From Monarcha castaneiventris obscurior (lineage: Eukaryota; Chordata; Aves; Passeriformes; Monarchidae): a stretch of DNA of 64,000 nucleotides. Both the position numbers and the translations under genes were made by a program. The number at the start of each line of letters is the position of its first letter. The stretch's first letter is position 1. Location: contig JAMPIT010000379.1 of the NCBI GenBank assembly GCA_026261815.1, positions 10,118,001 through 10,182,000 on the forward strand, given 5' to 3'. This document shows, in pieces, positions 36,046 to 49,400 of this stretch. Under the pieces are notes generated by a model. The model did not search any database. It saw nothing but the letters and a program-made list of their open reading frames with translations, and was not told where the DNA came from.

Positions 36046-37762
36046 TTCCCACAGGAGAGCCAAAGGTGATCACTTGTCCCCAGCCTGCAGAACAGGGGTG
36101 GATGAAGAGCTGCATCAGGCAAGTCTTACTCAGTGTCCCATCCTTTAGAAAGTCCTCAGAAAAAATGCAAAACCATGGGAAGGAGAGAATACTTTCCCAG
36201 AATGCTTTGAGTCTCAGAAGTAACCTGCCTTGCCTCAGGGCAATTCCCTCTGGAATTCTGCTGTGGTCTGATGCATCTTGGGCATGTACATAAGCTGCTG
36301 TTATTTTTTATTTAAGTATTCAGACTGCCTATTCAGACTGTCCTCACTGTGTAAAGTCATGGTCCCTGACCCATGGCAAGTTATTTACATGGCCTCTGAC
36401 ATTGCTTGCAGAGACGGGAAGCAAAGAAGGGAATTCTGAACAGGGAAACAGGGAAACTCGTAGGGGAAGGAGATGCCTGCAGCATGTTCTGTGGTCAGCA
36501 CAAAATGTGTTACTCAAGAGCTGTAGGAGTCTGAAAGGAGACCTGGTCAGCAGTATCTGCCACAAGTAGGCATAAACATGTTTCCAAACTTCCTCAGAGC
36601 TGCTCAGTTTGTTTTTTCACCACCATACCACTCTGCAGGGATGACTGGAAGTGGAGCTCCAGCAAGGGATTTCCTCAGGCTACTGAGTGATCCATGAGGT
36701 CAGTGCCAGGGCTGGGAATATGATGGTCCTTGGCTGACAATCTGCAGAAAGCTACCAGGATGTTCACAAGGTAATTAAAAGAGCAGGGCAGAATTACAGC
36801 TACTCAGACCAAGGAAATGTGCTCTCAGTGTGCTGGGGTGTAATCATAGCTGACAGTGAAGTGGGAGAATATTTCATTCTCTGTCCATTCAGGTAATGGG
36901 AAGGTAGTGGAAAGCATTAAAATGTTTCCAGAGCACTTAGACAAAGATTTGCACATAGTGATCAAAGCAGTCTTCTTCAAGGTGCTATCAAGTACATAAT
37001 CTTTGGAGGAGTGCAGTGGCATTTCTACCAAGCAGATTTCTGCCCTGCTCTGCTTTGGCCGTGTCTGACCAGTGAATTGGACATTGTGCATAGTCTCGTA
37101 AGCTGCAGTTTCTTGCTCATATGAGGATTTTTTTTTAATGAAGATTTGGGAAAGGTTGAGTATTATTAAATTTCAGAGTGCACTGGCTTTTGTCAAGAGT
37201 TAAAATATTTATCAAGCCACAGCCCATCAATAATCACAGCAGGCAGTGCTGTGGACTTAGCTCAGTTTCAGATAATAGCAATGTTGCCACCATATTAACT
37301 TGGAGGATAGATGGGAAAGAGAAAATGATTAATCATTGTTAGCCTTGCTTGGCTGATGTGTGTTTGCCTTTTAGGTAATGTATATGCATGATTTTTTTGA
37401 ATGCACAAATATCTATTATGCATGTACTGCCACACAATTTCCTTCAGATTCAGTTAAATAGAGTGAATCATTTTCAGAGGAGTCAGGCAGTTTGAACACT
37501 TTGCATTGCCGTCACAGACGAACAAAACTCAGCAGTATCCCCACACATCATGTGCATGCAGTTTTTAGCAGCATTCATTTCTACCATCAAAAGTACATGA
37601 TAGGCATTTTAAATCACTGACGTTACCAAGATTCCTTGTACTTTTCCTTGTGTCTAATCCCATAGCTTTTTCAGAGAAGTGAATGTTTAAGGAAGGCAAG
37701 GATAGTATTTTGTGATACCTTGATTCTTCAGGATAAATACCATAGTTCTGATAAATATCTAC
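36046..37762. other. Unique non-coding stretch
   Basis: No gene recognised. The AT-rich part 37180-37450 contains several ATGCAT- and ATTA-type motifs and could be regulatory, but nothing decisive is visible. Confidence 0.5.
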
Positions 37763-37767
37763 ACAAT

Positions 37768-38315
37768 TGTTGTGGTTTAACCCCAGCTGACAACTAAGCT
37801 CTGTACAGCCACTGGCTCACTCCCCTCTCAGTGGGATGGGGGAGAAAATCAGAAGGGTAAAAGTGAGAGAACTCCTGAGCTGAGATGAATGTGGAAAGCA
37901 AAATGCTTGCACACAAGCTAAACAAAACAAGGAGTGCATTCACCACTTCCCATGGGTAGGCAGGTGTTCAGCCATCCCTGGGAGACCTGGGCTCCATCAC
38001 ATGTATGGGTGACTTGGGAAGAGAAATGCCAACACTCTGAGCGTCCCCCCTTCATCCTTCTTTGCCCCCACGCTGAACATGATTCCATTTGGGATATCCC
38101 TGGGGTCACCTGTCCCAGCTGTGTCCCCTCCCAAGTCCTTGTGCAGCCCCAGCCCCCTCTCTGGTGGGGTGGGGAGCTGAAAAGCCCTTGGCTCTGTGCA
38201 AGCCCTGCTCAACAATAACAAACATCCCCCTCTGTTACATCAACACAAACCCAAACGATAGCTCCATACAGCCACTGTGAAGAAAGTTAAGTCTACCCCA
38301 GACAAAACCAGCACA
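37768..38315 (-). mobile_element. Solo LTR, same family as 4512-5140, reversed
   Basis: Starts TGTTGTGGTTTAACCCCAGC on the plus strand and ends AAAACCAGCACA, so the LTR reads leftward. It keeps the family's TCAGTGGGATGGGGGAGAAA and AAGGGTAAAAGTGAGA blocks near its 3' end. The flanks ACAAT (37763-37767) and ACAAC (38316-38320) form a 5-bp target duplication with one mismatch. It is 548 bp long, lacks internal retroviral sequence, and has lost any expanded ATT tract. Confidence 0.85.
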
Positions 38316-40616
38316 ACAACAAATGGCAGAAAAGAAAGCTTCTTTTTCATGCTTGCAACAGACTGGCAGTGAATTCCAACTTGCATGATTATCCATTTCT
38401 TTTGGAGTCCTAACATTACCCTTGGCAGGGTAGATAAATAAATATGTATTTGAAAATAAAGGTTTCCATGGGGCTGCAGCATATGAGAGTTTTGAAGGCA
38501 AGAAAATTTTGTAGAGGTGAAAGATATGAAAATCTGCTTCAGGCATTGTGGCTTCCACTTATACAGCCTAGAGATTTTTTTCCAGCTGTCTGGATTTGAT
38601 GTGTATCTTCTCTTTTGAATATGATTGTAGGCAAACTGGCTCTGATCTTTATATTACCAGTTAGCAAAAGCCTTTGAACAGTTCCAAGGTGCTGTGTAGC
38701 TGATCATCCAGCCTTCTGGTGGAAAGATAAAGGATTTTGATGGGGCTTATCAGAGTTCTGTTTCAGATACCTAAAAGCTTACTCTATTCCCACAGGTCAA
38801 AATTTTAGAAAAAAAAATTTTGATGTAACACTGTCTTGTTTAGAGGGAAAAGGAGCATATGTTTCAAGAGAATCTCACAGGATGTCTGAAAAACATATTT
38901 CAACTGAAGATTTGGATTCATCTAGTCAAATGAAAGTTTAAATCACTGAAACTGCCATTTTCTTGGATTTCTATTGGAATATCCAGGTTTTTCGATTTTG
39001 TTTATTGGATGAAATAGTGACATTTTCTATAAAAAAAAATCAGAAAAATTCTTTATTTTATTGGAAACTCAGGTTTAGGCTGTTCGGGGACAAATTTTTT
39101 TATCAGATACCTTTTTTTATCAGAGCCTTAATTTGTATTAATCCCTCATGCCCAAACCAACCTTTTCAAAGTGGGCCCAACCTTTGACTTTCTCAGGTGC
39201 AGACATACCACCAGCTCCTGCAGTCACAGCAGTAAGACTGAAGATATGAACACTAGAGACAACTACGTTCTCTCATTTTCTGTCTAAGAACATTTCACTT
39301 CCTTGGCAACAACCCTAAGGCTGTGAAACTTATTGCTGCCTTCCTGAACTTCAGCTGGGATCCTCGTGAGCAGAACCACATCATAACCAGCAAGACAGGA
39401 ACTCAGAAATGCTGAGCTGTTTCAGCATCCCAGAATCTTTATTGCAATCCAAGAGTTTCTCCCCGCCCAAGTTATAAAACTGTTCCTGATCCTCTCTTCC
39501 AAGAGATGGAGATTTAAATATTGTCTGGAGTTCCTGACAAGATCAGTTATGATTTTTAATATCCTTCTTCTGCTAAATTTCCACTTTCTGGGGGAGGTGT
39601 GAAGTGTATATTCTTGTGTAAGTGTATATGCATGTTACAGTTCTTCAGGCTGTAGAGTTGTATGTCTCCATATGTGCTTACCTTCCTCTGAGGTTAATGC
39701 AAACTATGCAGAAGTGTCCTTGTGGAAGAATGTTTTAGAGAAGGGAATATTCAGCTAGGCAGGGTCTCACTGTTAACACTTTTATTGCATTTCTAGAAGA
39801 CACCTTTCTTACTGTGAGAAACAATGAGGAAAATCAACTTGCTTAATGACCTAACCCAAAACCGGTTACAGACTGCAGAGTCATTGGATGGGGCCAGAAA
39901 TATCTCAGCTTTCTAAATCCATGGAACCCATTTGTTTTACTCTGTATTTACTACAGTATACTACTGTATTTGACGTAGCTAATCTTAAAAGAGAGCCTGC
40001 CCAGCAGAGCTCAACATCATGCACTGGATCTGGTCAGTGACAGCCGTAGACCCAGTGATGGATGGAAACCCCCCATCCTTAAAAATCAGTGATTGTATTA
40101 AAGAGATTAATCCAATGGCAGGGACTTAAATTTCAGGTTCACCGCTGTGATTTAATATTGACAGTAAATCCATTCTCTTCCATTTGCTGTTTTTTTTAAT
40201 TGCAATTCATTACTTAATTCAACCAGTAGCAAATACCATACAGAAAAACAAAATATATTTCTGTCATAGTTTTTTACACTGAATGTATAGTTGTTACTAC
40301 CACTGGTGTTTGAAAATTTTCCATTTTGGGCCAGTATAATTTCTCTATGTTAAAATTGAAAAGATTGTTTAGGATCTGGAGACAAAAAAAAGGAGACACA
40401 GGATATCAGGGAGTTGTATCATCAGGAAGCTGTGAAGTGGAACAGGTTTTTGTGAACACTCAATGGTCAATGTGAAATAATAGAACTTCAGATGTGGTTT
40501 TAAAGAGATGAAAATCTTTAAACTAAGCAGTTAAAAGAATGTGAGCTAGGAGAACACTTACTTCGTAACTGTATTGTCAGCAAAACCACAATTTTCTGTA
40601 GTCATTTGAAATTACA

Positions 40617-40909
40617 GGCAATTATAATTACATGCCAGAGAGAACTGAAGGCTGGCTGGCTCAGCAACAGCATCACTGTAGTGGTGGAGCTCTGACAGCA
40701 GGAAAATACATCATGATGGAGCACCTGAAGCTCTCCAGGGAGTGGAGGCAGAAGCAGAGGGGTTCTCCCCACATGCTGCTGCTGGTACAGGCTGTGGTGT
40801 GGGCAAGCTTTGCAGGCAGAAAAACAGCAGCTTTATCTCAGCACACCAGCATGAGGCTGGTGCTGCTCATCATCCCTGCTTCCTCACAAGCATATGGAGC
40901 TCAGCAGGT
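40617..40909 (+). other. Weak candidate exon, possibly non-coding RNA
   Basis: A segment between an AG acceptor (TTGAAATTACAG) and a donor of CAG-GTAGGT type at 40910. The pyrimidine tract before it is modest. It is locally more GC-rich than its surroundings and open in one frame, but no protein motif is recognised. It may be no more than chance. Confidence 0.15.
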
Positions 40910-41748
40910 AGGTTGTGAAGCACTGTGGTTGTCTTTGATTAACCTGTGCCTGTGCAGTGCCTGAGGGACAGACTTTGGAATCAGGACATGCACTGTAACT
41001 TTCTTTCAGATAAGATTCCATCCCATCTCCTGTCTTTGGTGATCTGCATCCACTTCTACCTCACTTCATACTCCACTTCTACTGTTATCATGGTGTGGAA
41101 GAGACCAGCAATACATGTGGCTTTCATGAACACAACATGCATCAGACTTGGCTGCTTACCTACTCCCCCATCAGGGTCTGGCACTGGCTTCCAAAGGCTC
41201 ATCAGCTGGGATCCTGACTCTGGTAATGAACCTTGCTTTGGTTAGCTTTCTACCCCAGAATAGGGTGGGTGTTGTTTTGTGCTGAAGTCTTATATTGTGG
41301 AGAACAGCAACCATTTGGGGAACCATAGCTCTGATCCTCCACCCTACAAAGCCAACCAAGCCCTGGTGGATCTGTCCCTCACTTGGTCATATCACCTGAG
41401 CATTCAAAACCGTGTATTCCCTGTGTATTCTTTACTCTTTAACTCCTCTTCACATTCAGAACTTCTTTCATTTCTTCTTTGCCCTAAATCATACACTTTT
41501 GTTAGTCACTTCTGCTTTCCTTTTCACTTCTTATACAGTGGACCCCTTTCCCTCATAGCCACCACTTTTTTAATTGTAGCTTTTCCTTCTCTCAGTACTT
41601 TTTCTTTTCTTTTTTTTTGAATGAACATTTATCTTTTAATTTAATCACCGGGAGGCATATTTAGAACCCCCAGGGTTCACTTTGAACTATGAAAAGGAAA
41701 AGGCTTACTCTGTGCTATAAACAAAATGTTAATTTGAATTAATTGAAG

Positions 41749-41810
41749 GAAATGCTCTGCCTCTGATAGACCTGTTCCTGAAATGCTCTGCCTATGATAG
41801 ACTTGTTTCT
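41749..41810 (+). repeat. 31-bp tandem duplication
   Basis: Two adjacent 31-bp copies, each starting GAAATGCTCTGCCT (41749 and 41780), differ at three positions. The duplication is therefore old enough to have diverged by about 10 percent. Confidence 0.9.
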
Positions 41811-42779
41811 GAATAATTAATAATTTCATCCAGGAAAAGTAAACATTATTGCCCTGAATTTTGCTTCTGGTTCTACCAGTGTCAGCCTGGAGCAGATCTG
41901 CAGATATAAGCTGAATTGATCTCATTTGGTAGTGGTTCAGCCAAAAGTAATCTCTGGGCTGAAAGCACCATGGGAAAAGTGCATTTTGGTCTGTGTTGTG
42001 TCAAAACACTTTATGGCACTTTAAGTGCTCTTCCCCACCTCTAGTGCCTTGTTTTTCAGAGGAATGGTTTCCCTCATAGCAGAAAAGTGGTGATAACTGG
42101 GGTGAGGAGTAGGGGTAGAGGAGATTCAGGAACCCATTGGCTGAGGAAGGGGCTGTAGTAGGGAGGGGGAAAAACTGATGGTTAGTAAGATCTCACCTGG
42201 AACAGGTGGGCAAGTGTCCCTTGTCCAGGAGAAGCCTGTGGGGAGGGAAGGGATAGGGACATGTGCCGGTGTCTCTAATGGCTCCTTAAAGCATTGGCCT
42301 AAGATAACCCTGGCAGGTGTGCCTTTGTCTTGTGCTCCCTTCTGCTCCCTTCTGAACTTTGAAATAGGAGGAAATAAATAGCTTCTTCTGCTTTATCCTT
42401 CCTTCTTGTGCATGTTGAATCCTTGTTATATGGATCTTCATGATTATGATGTGGAAGAGGGGAAAAGAGTGAATAATGCTGAGCGAGAGGAAGAAAATAG
42501 TCCTTAGAAGAACTGCTGTCTGAAAGGTAAGGACTCTTCCAAGCTTCATTATAACTTTATTCCCCTCTACCCTGTCCCCCTTTTAGCAGTTATTGATGAT
42601 CTGTTCTTCTCTTTTATGAGTAGGCCTGAAAAAGAAGGACAATCATACACAGCTTTGCACTGCCTGCTAATCCAAAATTGAAACAAATGCTGCAAAGCCA
42701 AAACCTGCATTTGACCGTTATGTGTCAGAGTCACACACAGAGAAGGCATAAAATACAGAGCTAGAGATAAGTGGAGTTA

Positions 42780-42960
42780 TCACAGATATATAACAGGTGT
42801 TATCTTGCATGATATTATTATTTAATATTTCCCACAATGCATGATAAAAAGCTGCTCTCCACTGCATATCAGTTTATTCAAAGGTTCATATAATTAGTCA
42901 CATTAATTGACTAATTATTAATCCACACAGTGGCTCTTAAAGAGATATTTCTAGATTCCT
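42780..42960. promoter_or_regulatory. Candidate conserved regulatory element with 11-bp inverted repeat
   Basis: Contains a perfect inverted repeat, ATAATTAGTCA (42890-42900) and TGACTAATTAT (42908-42918), with spacer CATTAAT. Each arm has a TAATTA homeodomain-type core next to a TGACTAA sequence. Upstream lie two ATGCATGAT/TGCATGAT motifs around 42806-42843. The composition resembles developmental enhancers, but conservation is not visible from one sequence. Confidence 0.25.
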
Positions 42961-44324
42961 GTTGAACGCTTATATTGAAGATGCATGACAGGCCATTTCC
43001 CTCACCCTTGTAGTCCTTCCAAAAGCTTCTGCTGACAATTTCCAAGAGGCACTTGGCAAAATAGCCCTTTGGTTTAACCCATGACCAAATGTGTGGTCTC
43101 GCTCATAGTTGTGTATTTCCCATGAAAACAAGAATCCTCAGATTTAGTTTACTGTATAACATCCCAAGTTTTCTTGGCAGCACACGGCAAATGAGAAAAA
43201 AACCAAAAACCTTTAAGTAGTTTCTTAATAATTCAAAGGAGTAAATTGTTTTGCCTTTGGTCCTTTCCCAGGAGTCTGGGACTTAACATATTTACCAGTT
43301 CTATTCCCAGTCTATACATATTCTTATACTGTATTAGTATCCCACCCTTTCCAATAACGTTTTCCATAAATTCCATGAGGATCAAATCACTCTTGGGCAG
43401 TGTCTACCCTCAAGCCATGCTTTCTGGCATAAAAATAGCATTAAAAAAGCCCCAGAAGCAAGAGTCTTGTAATGCAAATGTGCCAACAAAGTGAACGGCG
43501 GGTTAAAAATGGCCATTAATTTTACTTATAACAAAAGCAGAAAAAATGCGTAGGTTTTAGAGTGTGTGAGAAAAGTTTGAGTGAAATTGCTTGTTTCCAC
43601 CAAAATAGAATTGCTGTGATGAGTTTTCAGATTTTCTATGATATAGAGTAATTTCAAGATAAGAAAGTCTTAAATATTATTCAGCTCTAATAGAGGAAAA
43701 ACTACTTAAGCCTATCAATCTTTACAAGGCACTTATTTTTTCTGTACGTGAGGTGATTCTTAAAAGGGATTTGAAGAAATGTTATTAGAGTCTTCTCTCC
43801 TTGGAATTAGAAAATTATGGTGTCTGAAAAGAAATACCTGACTTAAAATTTTGATCACAGATTCAGAAAATTTTTAGAAAAATAGATTTGCAGAATAGTG
43901 TTATTAATCTTGAAATCAGTAATACCTCTAAAGAGTTATAATTCCTCTCTGCTAACAGGACTCTTCGAGAGACTTATTTTCTCCCACTGAATAATATGAG
44001 TCTCAAATCTAAAGGGTGATTACTTTCACAGTGAATTTCTGAAGTGTAGCAGTCAGAAGAATGTACCTGTTTTTATGGAAGTGCCCTTTGAAATATAAAG
44101 TTCAACCCTGCATTAATGAATCTGTGCACACTTTTGCCAGTGTATGCTACTGGTGTTTTGTAGTGTCTTAGAAGAATCATATATTTCTATTTACTTGACA
44201 GTTTTGGGTTTTCTTTATGCTGCATTCTTTTTTTTAATTACAAAAAAAAAATGTTCCAGCGAGGAGGTGTCCTTCATGCTGTGCAGAGAGCTGCTGACAT
44301 GCTGATGTCTTATTGTTCCTCCAG

Positions 44325-44504
44325 GAAAAGTACCTGAAGCCTCTAATCATTGACTTTGAGAACCCAGTGAGGTACCCAAGATTGCTACTAGCTTCCAGTG
44401 AGCTCTACAATGTGGTGAAAAACACCCAGGAGCAGAAATCCCACCAAGAAGTTAACCCCCTGAATGTTCAGCACAGAAGAGCTGGCAAAGGCTTCCATGG
44501 GGAA
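44325..44504 (+). other. Best candidate coding exon, 60 codons, unidentified
   Basis: A 180-nt segment with good splice signals on both sides: a branch-site-like CTGAC near 44295, a pyrimidine-rich TCTTATTGTTCCTCCAG acceptor, and a GAA-GTAAGT donor at 44505. It begins and ends on codon boundaries, so it is a symmetric exon, and is open throughout. The predicted 60 residues start EKYLKPLIIDFENPVRYPRL, then a helical-looking LLLASSELYNVVKN, and end in a basic, polar stretch with HRRAGKGFHG. I do not recognise the family. It could be an exon of a poorly conserved protein, a non-coding RNA exon, or chance. Confidence 0.35.
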
Positions 44505-44819
44505 GTAAGTGCCTGTGGAGGTAAGAGTCTTTTCCTGTGAACCTTGTTGATCTGGTTTAGAGATGGGACTTTCCCAGCTCCCTGAGCCTGACTCTTCTGC
44601 TGTGCAGCTGAATGCCTGACCTGGTGCCCAGAACTGCTGTTGATCTGCACCAATCAGAGACACACATCTTGCTTCAGGTTGTGTCTCAAAACATGTCTAG
44701 AAACGGCTTTTGAATAAATGAACCTTTTTTTCCCCTGTGTACAGCTTTTGCCTGGACTGAAATTTCTAATGATTATTTCCAGATTTTTCTTACTCTTCAC
44801 TGATTTGGGTTTTTTGGTT

Positions 44820-45002
44820 TTGGTTTTTTTTTTTTGTTTGCTTTTTTTTTTTTTAGGTGGCTCCCCATCCAACCTCTTACTTGTTTCTTTCAGTAATTGT
44901 CTCCCACATTAATGCTGCATGGATTTGCAGAATCTTTCTTACTTCCCTTTTTAATCCTCACCTCTCTTTCTCTCTCTTTTCTCCCTCTCCCTCTCTTTTT
45001 AG
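44820..45002 (+). repeat. T-rich and CT-rich low-complexity tracts
   Basis: Two T-runs between 44820 and 44857, and an irregular CTCT/CCCTCT pyrimidine tract at 44936-45002. On the reverse strand this is an A-rich, purine-only track. No retroposon body attached. Confidence 0.75.
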
Positions 45003-45995
45003 CTCACTAATTCTCAGGCTGATTATCTCCTTCAAAAAACTCAGGCTTCAAATTTCTCTGCCACACCTTCCTTATCCTGTGTTAGAGCATTATAGATTAG
45101 ATTGGTCCAGTAACCAATAGAAGGTGCTGCATGGTTGGAAAATTAACAGTGCTTTACTGTACTTGATTAAGAAGTCCCCAAACCCTTGGCTGAATCCCGA
45201 CAGCTGGACTTGGTCTGAAACACAGTAAAAGAGTTTATTTGTGTGATTGCAGTAAGAGCTCCTGTAACATGACAGAAAAGATGTGGGCAGGTACTGTTCA
45301 TTCATGCTGGTGTTCCTGAGGTGCCTTTTTGGCTGATGATGTGCCAGATTGTCCTGCCTTTATCCCAGTTTCCCAAACCCATTTTCTGTCTTAAATTCAG
45401 CTCCACTAATGATCAGCACAGTTTCAGTGCCAAGCCAGATACCGTTGGCTAGTTATTGTTAACCACAGGGTCATCTAAATATTGCTCTGAGCTACTCAAC
45501 ATACAGCAGAGGTTCTTCAGATCTGCTCTCATCCATGCAGGTGCAGAAGGCAGCTAACTATTACCATCTGGTCTCTGGAACTGCATTTGCAGGGGCAGCC
45601 AGGAAACAGACACCTGTTTGGAACAGGATCGCAAAATAAATCTTAGCTAAATTATGTTGCAAGAAGGGCATGAGGGAACAAAAACTGAAAGAGGAAATGG
45701 ACAACACATCCTTACCTGCAGAAAAAAAACCCCAAAAAACAAAGGAGGGTAAGAGGGACAAAGCTGCTGGGGTTGTAAATTACATGTACAGGGAGGAAAT
45801 GGGAAATCCATTTGTAAGTTTCGTTCAAGGAAAGGCAGATGCTGCTGTTGCACTTTCTGTCAGATCCTTTGCCAGTTTACGTTATCTATCAGGGAAGTGC
45901 TGTTTGTTCAACTCCTGCTGAACCATGGGTAGGTCTACATCGGGCTATTCGCTATTCATAGAGGGTTGTGTCTGGTTTTGTTCCTGGTTTTGGGT

Positions 45996-46460
45996 TCATA
46001 TAATCATGGAAGGGTTTGGATTGAAAGGGACCTTAAAGATCACCTAGTCCCAACCTCCCTGCCATGGGCAGGGACACCTTCCACTGGACCAGGTTATTCA
46101 GAGGCCCTTGGGATGGGATACCCAGGGATGGGATACCCACAACTTGTCTGGGCAAGCTGTTCTGGTGCCTCACCACCCTCACAGTAAAGAATTTCTTCCT
46201 AATATCTATCTAAACTTACCCTCTTTGAGTTTAAAGCCTTACCCCTTTATCTTAGCACTATCTGCCTGTGTAAAAAGTCCCTCTTTCCTCTTTTATAGGT
46301 TTTTTTTTTACCTACTGGAAGGCTGTTACAAGCTGTCCCCAGCACCTTCTCTTCTCCAGGCTGAACAGCCCCAGCACTCTCAGCCTGTCCTCACAGAAGA
46401 GGTGTTTCAGCCCTCAGTTTATCTTCATGGCCCTCCTCTGGACCCACTCCAACAGGGCTC
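45996..46460 (-). mobile_element. CR1 LINE, 5'-truncated copy
   Basis: The plus strand opens with a decayed tail (CATATAATCATGGAAGGGTT), then AGATCACCTAGTCCCAACC and CTGCCATGGGCAGGGACACC, the standard CR1 3' end reversed. It continues through the 3' untranslated region to CCTCCTCTGGACCCACTCCA near 46450. A 14-bp tandem doubling of GGGATGGGATACCC-type sequence at 46111-46140 is a later local change. No coding remnant survives. Confidence 0.88.
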
Positions 46461-49400
46461 CCAATCTGCTGCCGTTGTCACTTTTGCTGAGTGACTTCTG
46501 CCACCTTTCTTCACTCTTGCAGGAGCAGGTTCCTTACAGCTGCCAGTTGTCCTCATAACCCCACTGCTGACTTCAAGCAGCACAACAATAGAAATCTGCT
46601 TGAGCAATTAGAAACCAGATTTGCCTGCAGTTTATTCCTGGCTGCTATGCGAAGGTGAACAAAAATTGCTTATAATTAGGTTCCCACCATTTACTTATAA
46701 TTAGGACCCCCAGCGTCTTGATTGTAAGATTTATCAAGATTGAAATATTGGTAATATAGTCCTTGTTTATCAGCTTTTGTCTGCTTGGATTCCAAACACC
46801 ACATAAACATTTATTTACTTTTAAATATATTCTCAAGACAACAACTTTGTGAAAGTGGAGCATGGGCTTCAGGCAAAGTGTTGTTCTAACATTGCCTTAG
46901 AAACAAGTTCTTCTTTCCTGCCTTTGTGTTATAAATCATGCTACATCTTTGCAGTGATCATTACTTTTGATTTTCTAAAATTAAAGTGAAACAGTTGTTT
47001 CTCCAAGACATTGTGTCATTATGTTCTGTAAAGTGTATAGAGCAGATGTTTTCCTCTATCTGTGTGACCTTATCCTTGCATTTGACTTCTGCTTGTTGAC
47101 ATAGATTTTAATTGCAGATCCTTCTCCCAGCAAACAGCAATAAATCTTCAAAGGAATGTAACTATAGCTCTAAACTCCGATGCATGGGCGTGTTTAATAC
47201 CTCAGGTTAGCCACTAGCTCTGGATAGTAGGCGATTCAGGAGAGGAAGTCACTAACAGAGCAGCAAGGTTATTTTGAGCAAGTTTCCTTGCTTGTGCTGT
47301 TCCTTTAGTTTGGAAGACACAATATTGTGCAGTAATTTAGGCTTGATTTCATAAATAACAGCCTTGGCTTCCAGTCTGATTCAGTCTTCCTTTGCTTCAC
47401 TTTTTCTGGGCATTTCCTGCCAAGCTACATTTTTTTCTTCCTTAGCAGATTGCTCTCTGCTATCTCCTGGTTTCTCTTACACCAAGTCCCTTTAGGCACC
47501 ATATCACATCTTTTGAGCTGTACTTTCCTGTGAACTGTGGAGGAGCTGAATGGAAACTGCAGTTCAAGGAACTGGTAATTTGGCAGGACCTTGCTCATGC
47601 CGTAAATCAAACTGACAATAAATCACTAACTATTATTTGGTATGGCTAGAACTGAAATGAATATTGTATTTGGAAGAGTACTTTTTTCTTTCCATCCTGA
47701 AAAGCCACGTGTTTCTATTTTTCTGTCCAAGTATGAGAACCAGCAATATTATTCCTGGGTATAGGAAATTAAAACATCTCTTCATCTGTGTTTTAAATAT
47801 TATTTGCTTAAGCTAATGTTTTCACAATGCTTTTTTGTTGTTTCACAATCTACTAGCTACCTAGAGGGGTGTTTCAGTTAGTTCATTCTAATATATTAAT
47901 CCTTCAAAAAGAGAAAAGTTGGAAGAGGGAAAGTGATTATCTTTCTCATTAACAATGTAACACTGGCATCTAGCTTTTTGGGTTTTTTGTAAGACTGACT
48001 ACAAAGCTGCCTGTGGTTCAATGATGATACATAAAAATTCTGTTTATGGATGTATTACTTCTATGTACCTCTAATAATGAGATGCTGTAAAGCCCACATG
48101 CAGAATTTGTTAGCTCATAAAGCAAATAAAAAAATAAAACTAAACCAAACAAATTGGGCCAAGCTTCTACATCTTGAAGGTGAAGCAGGAATGACTTAAT
48201 GCTTCCTGGATTAAGAAGCCCTGTTGGGTAAGCAAATAGAGTGTGTCCATCTGTGAGAGCTAGAAAAGGAGGAAAAAGTCCAAGGTTCCTATTCAGAGTC
48301 TGTTTTCAAGCCTGCTGGCTTCCTGATGCTGTGGGTTAGATCTGGGAGTCTGAGCCAACTGAGGTTGAAACTTGACCCAGGCAAATGAAAAGAACAAAAC
48401 ACTGTTGAGCTGCAAATCCAGGGCTGCTGTGCTGCTGAGATGTCTCTCTGTTATCAGTGTTGGACCTCAGGGAAGCTGGGTATCCAAAGAACAAATTGTC
48501 TGGGTCAGCAGCAGCAACCTGGGTATCCAGGTCAGGAAATGAAGTGATTTCACATATTAAAGCTCTCTGAGAACCCTGGTAGCACGCAATGGCCCGTCCT
48601 AAGGGATTGCCCAGAATTGCCACATTTCACCAATCAAATAGAACATTAGATCAGCAGTGACTTCTGGCTTGGCACTGGCTAATAGTGTCAAACAGAGAGA
48701 GGGTTGTACAGCAAGACTTGGTTCCAAGGTTGGGAAATATTCAAAACCACATTTGGATTGTCACGAGCATGGTGTAGAAATGTGTTGTCTTCATGGCTGG
48801 TTGTGTGAATGTTATTTTTGGTAGCAGGTATCATCATTTATGGCATTGTGGAACATTAAATGTGCAGATGCTGCCAAGTGATAAAGTGGCAGTGTTATCA
48901 GTTTGTGTTAGCTCAGCACTTAGGAAGTCAAGATCTTAACAACACTGGTGCAACGTGTTCAAGTGCTCATTTGTCCCACAAACTCTGCCAAGACACCCCT
49001 CTCTCACATCCCTGTGAGAAATGATGAAGATTCGAGTTGCACAGGTGTTTGGGATATGGAGAAGTGAATATTCAGGTGCTACAAATTGAACTTTGCTCCT
49101 TGTGCTCAGGAGACAGTTTGAATCTACACACAAAAGCTGTATTAAAAAGAGACAGGAGAATTATTAGACTTTGCAAGGAAAGACTTACAGGCTGTCTGAA
49201 ATTAGGTTTTTTGGCACCAGTTTAATTTCAAAGGTTGTTGTTAGTTCTATTCCAGAAACATACTTGGTAAAGTCAATTCTGTATTTCCAGCCAAGCCCAG
49301 TGGAGTCACTGGAGAATTTCTTTAGATTTCTCTTCACTCTGTGAAAAATAAATGAATTCTGTTTGCAAAGATTGCATATACCTCAAACTCCCTGCTGTAG

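Larger units (their letters stand above)
38316..45995. other. Mostly unique DNA with one exon candidate and one possible regulatory element
   Basis: Contains the exon candidate at 44325-44504, a weaker spliced-looking segment at 40617-40909, an inverted-repeat AT-rich element (42780-42960), a 31-bp tandem duplication (41749-41810), and T- and CT-rich tracts at 44820-45002. No complete gene or interspersed repeat recognised. Confidence 0.5.
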
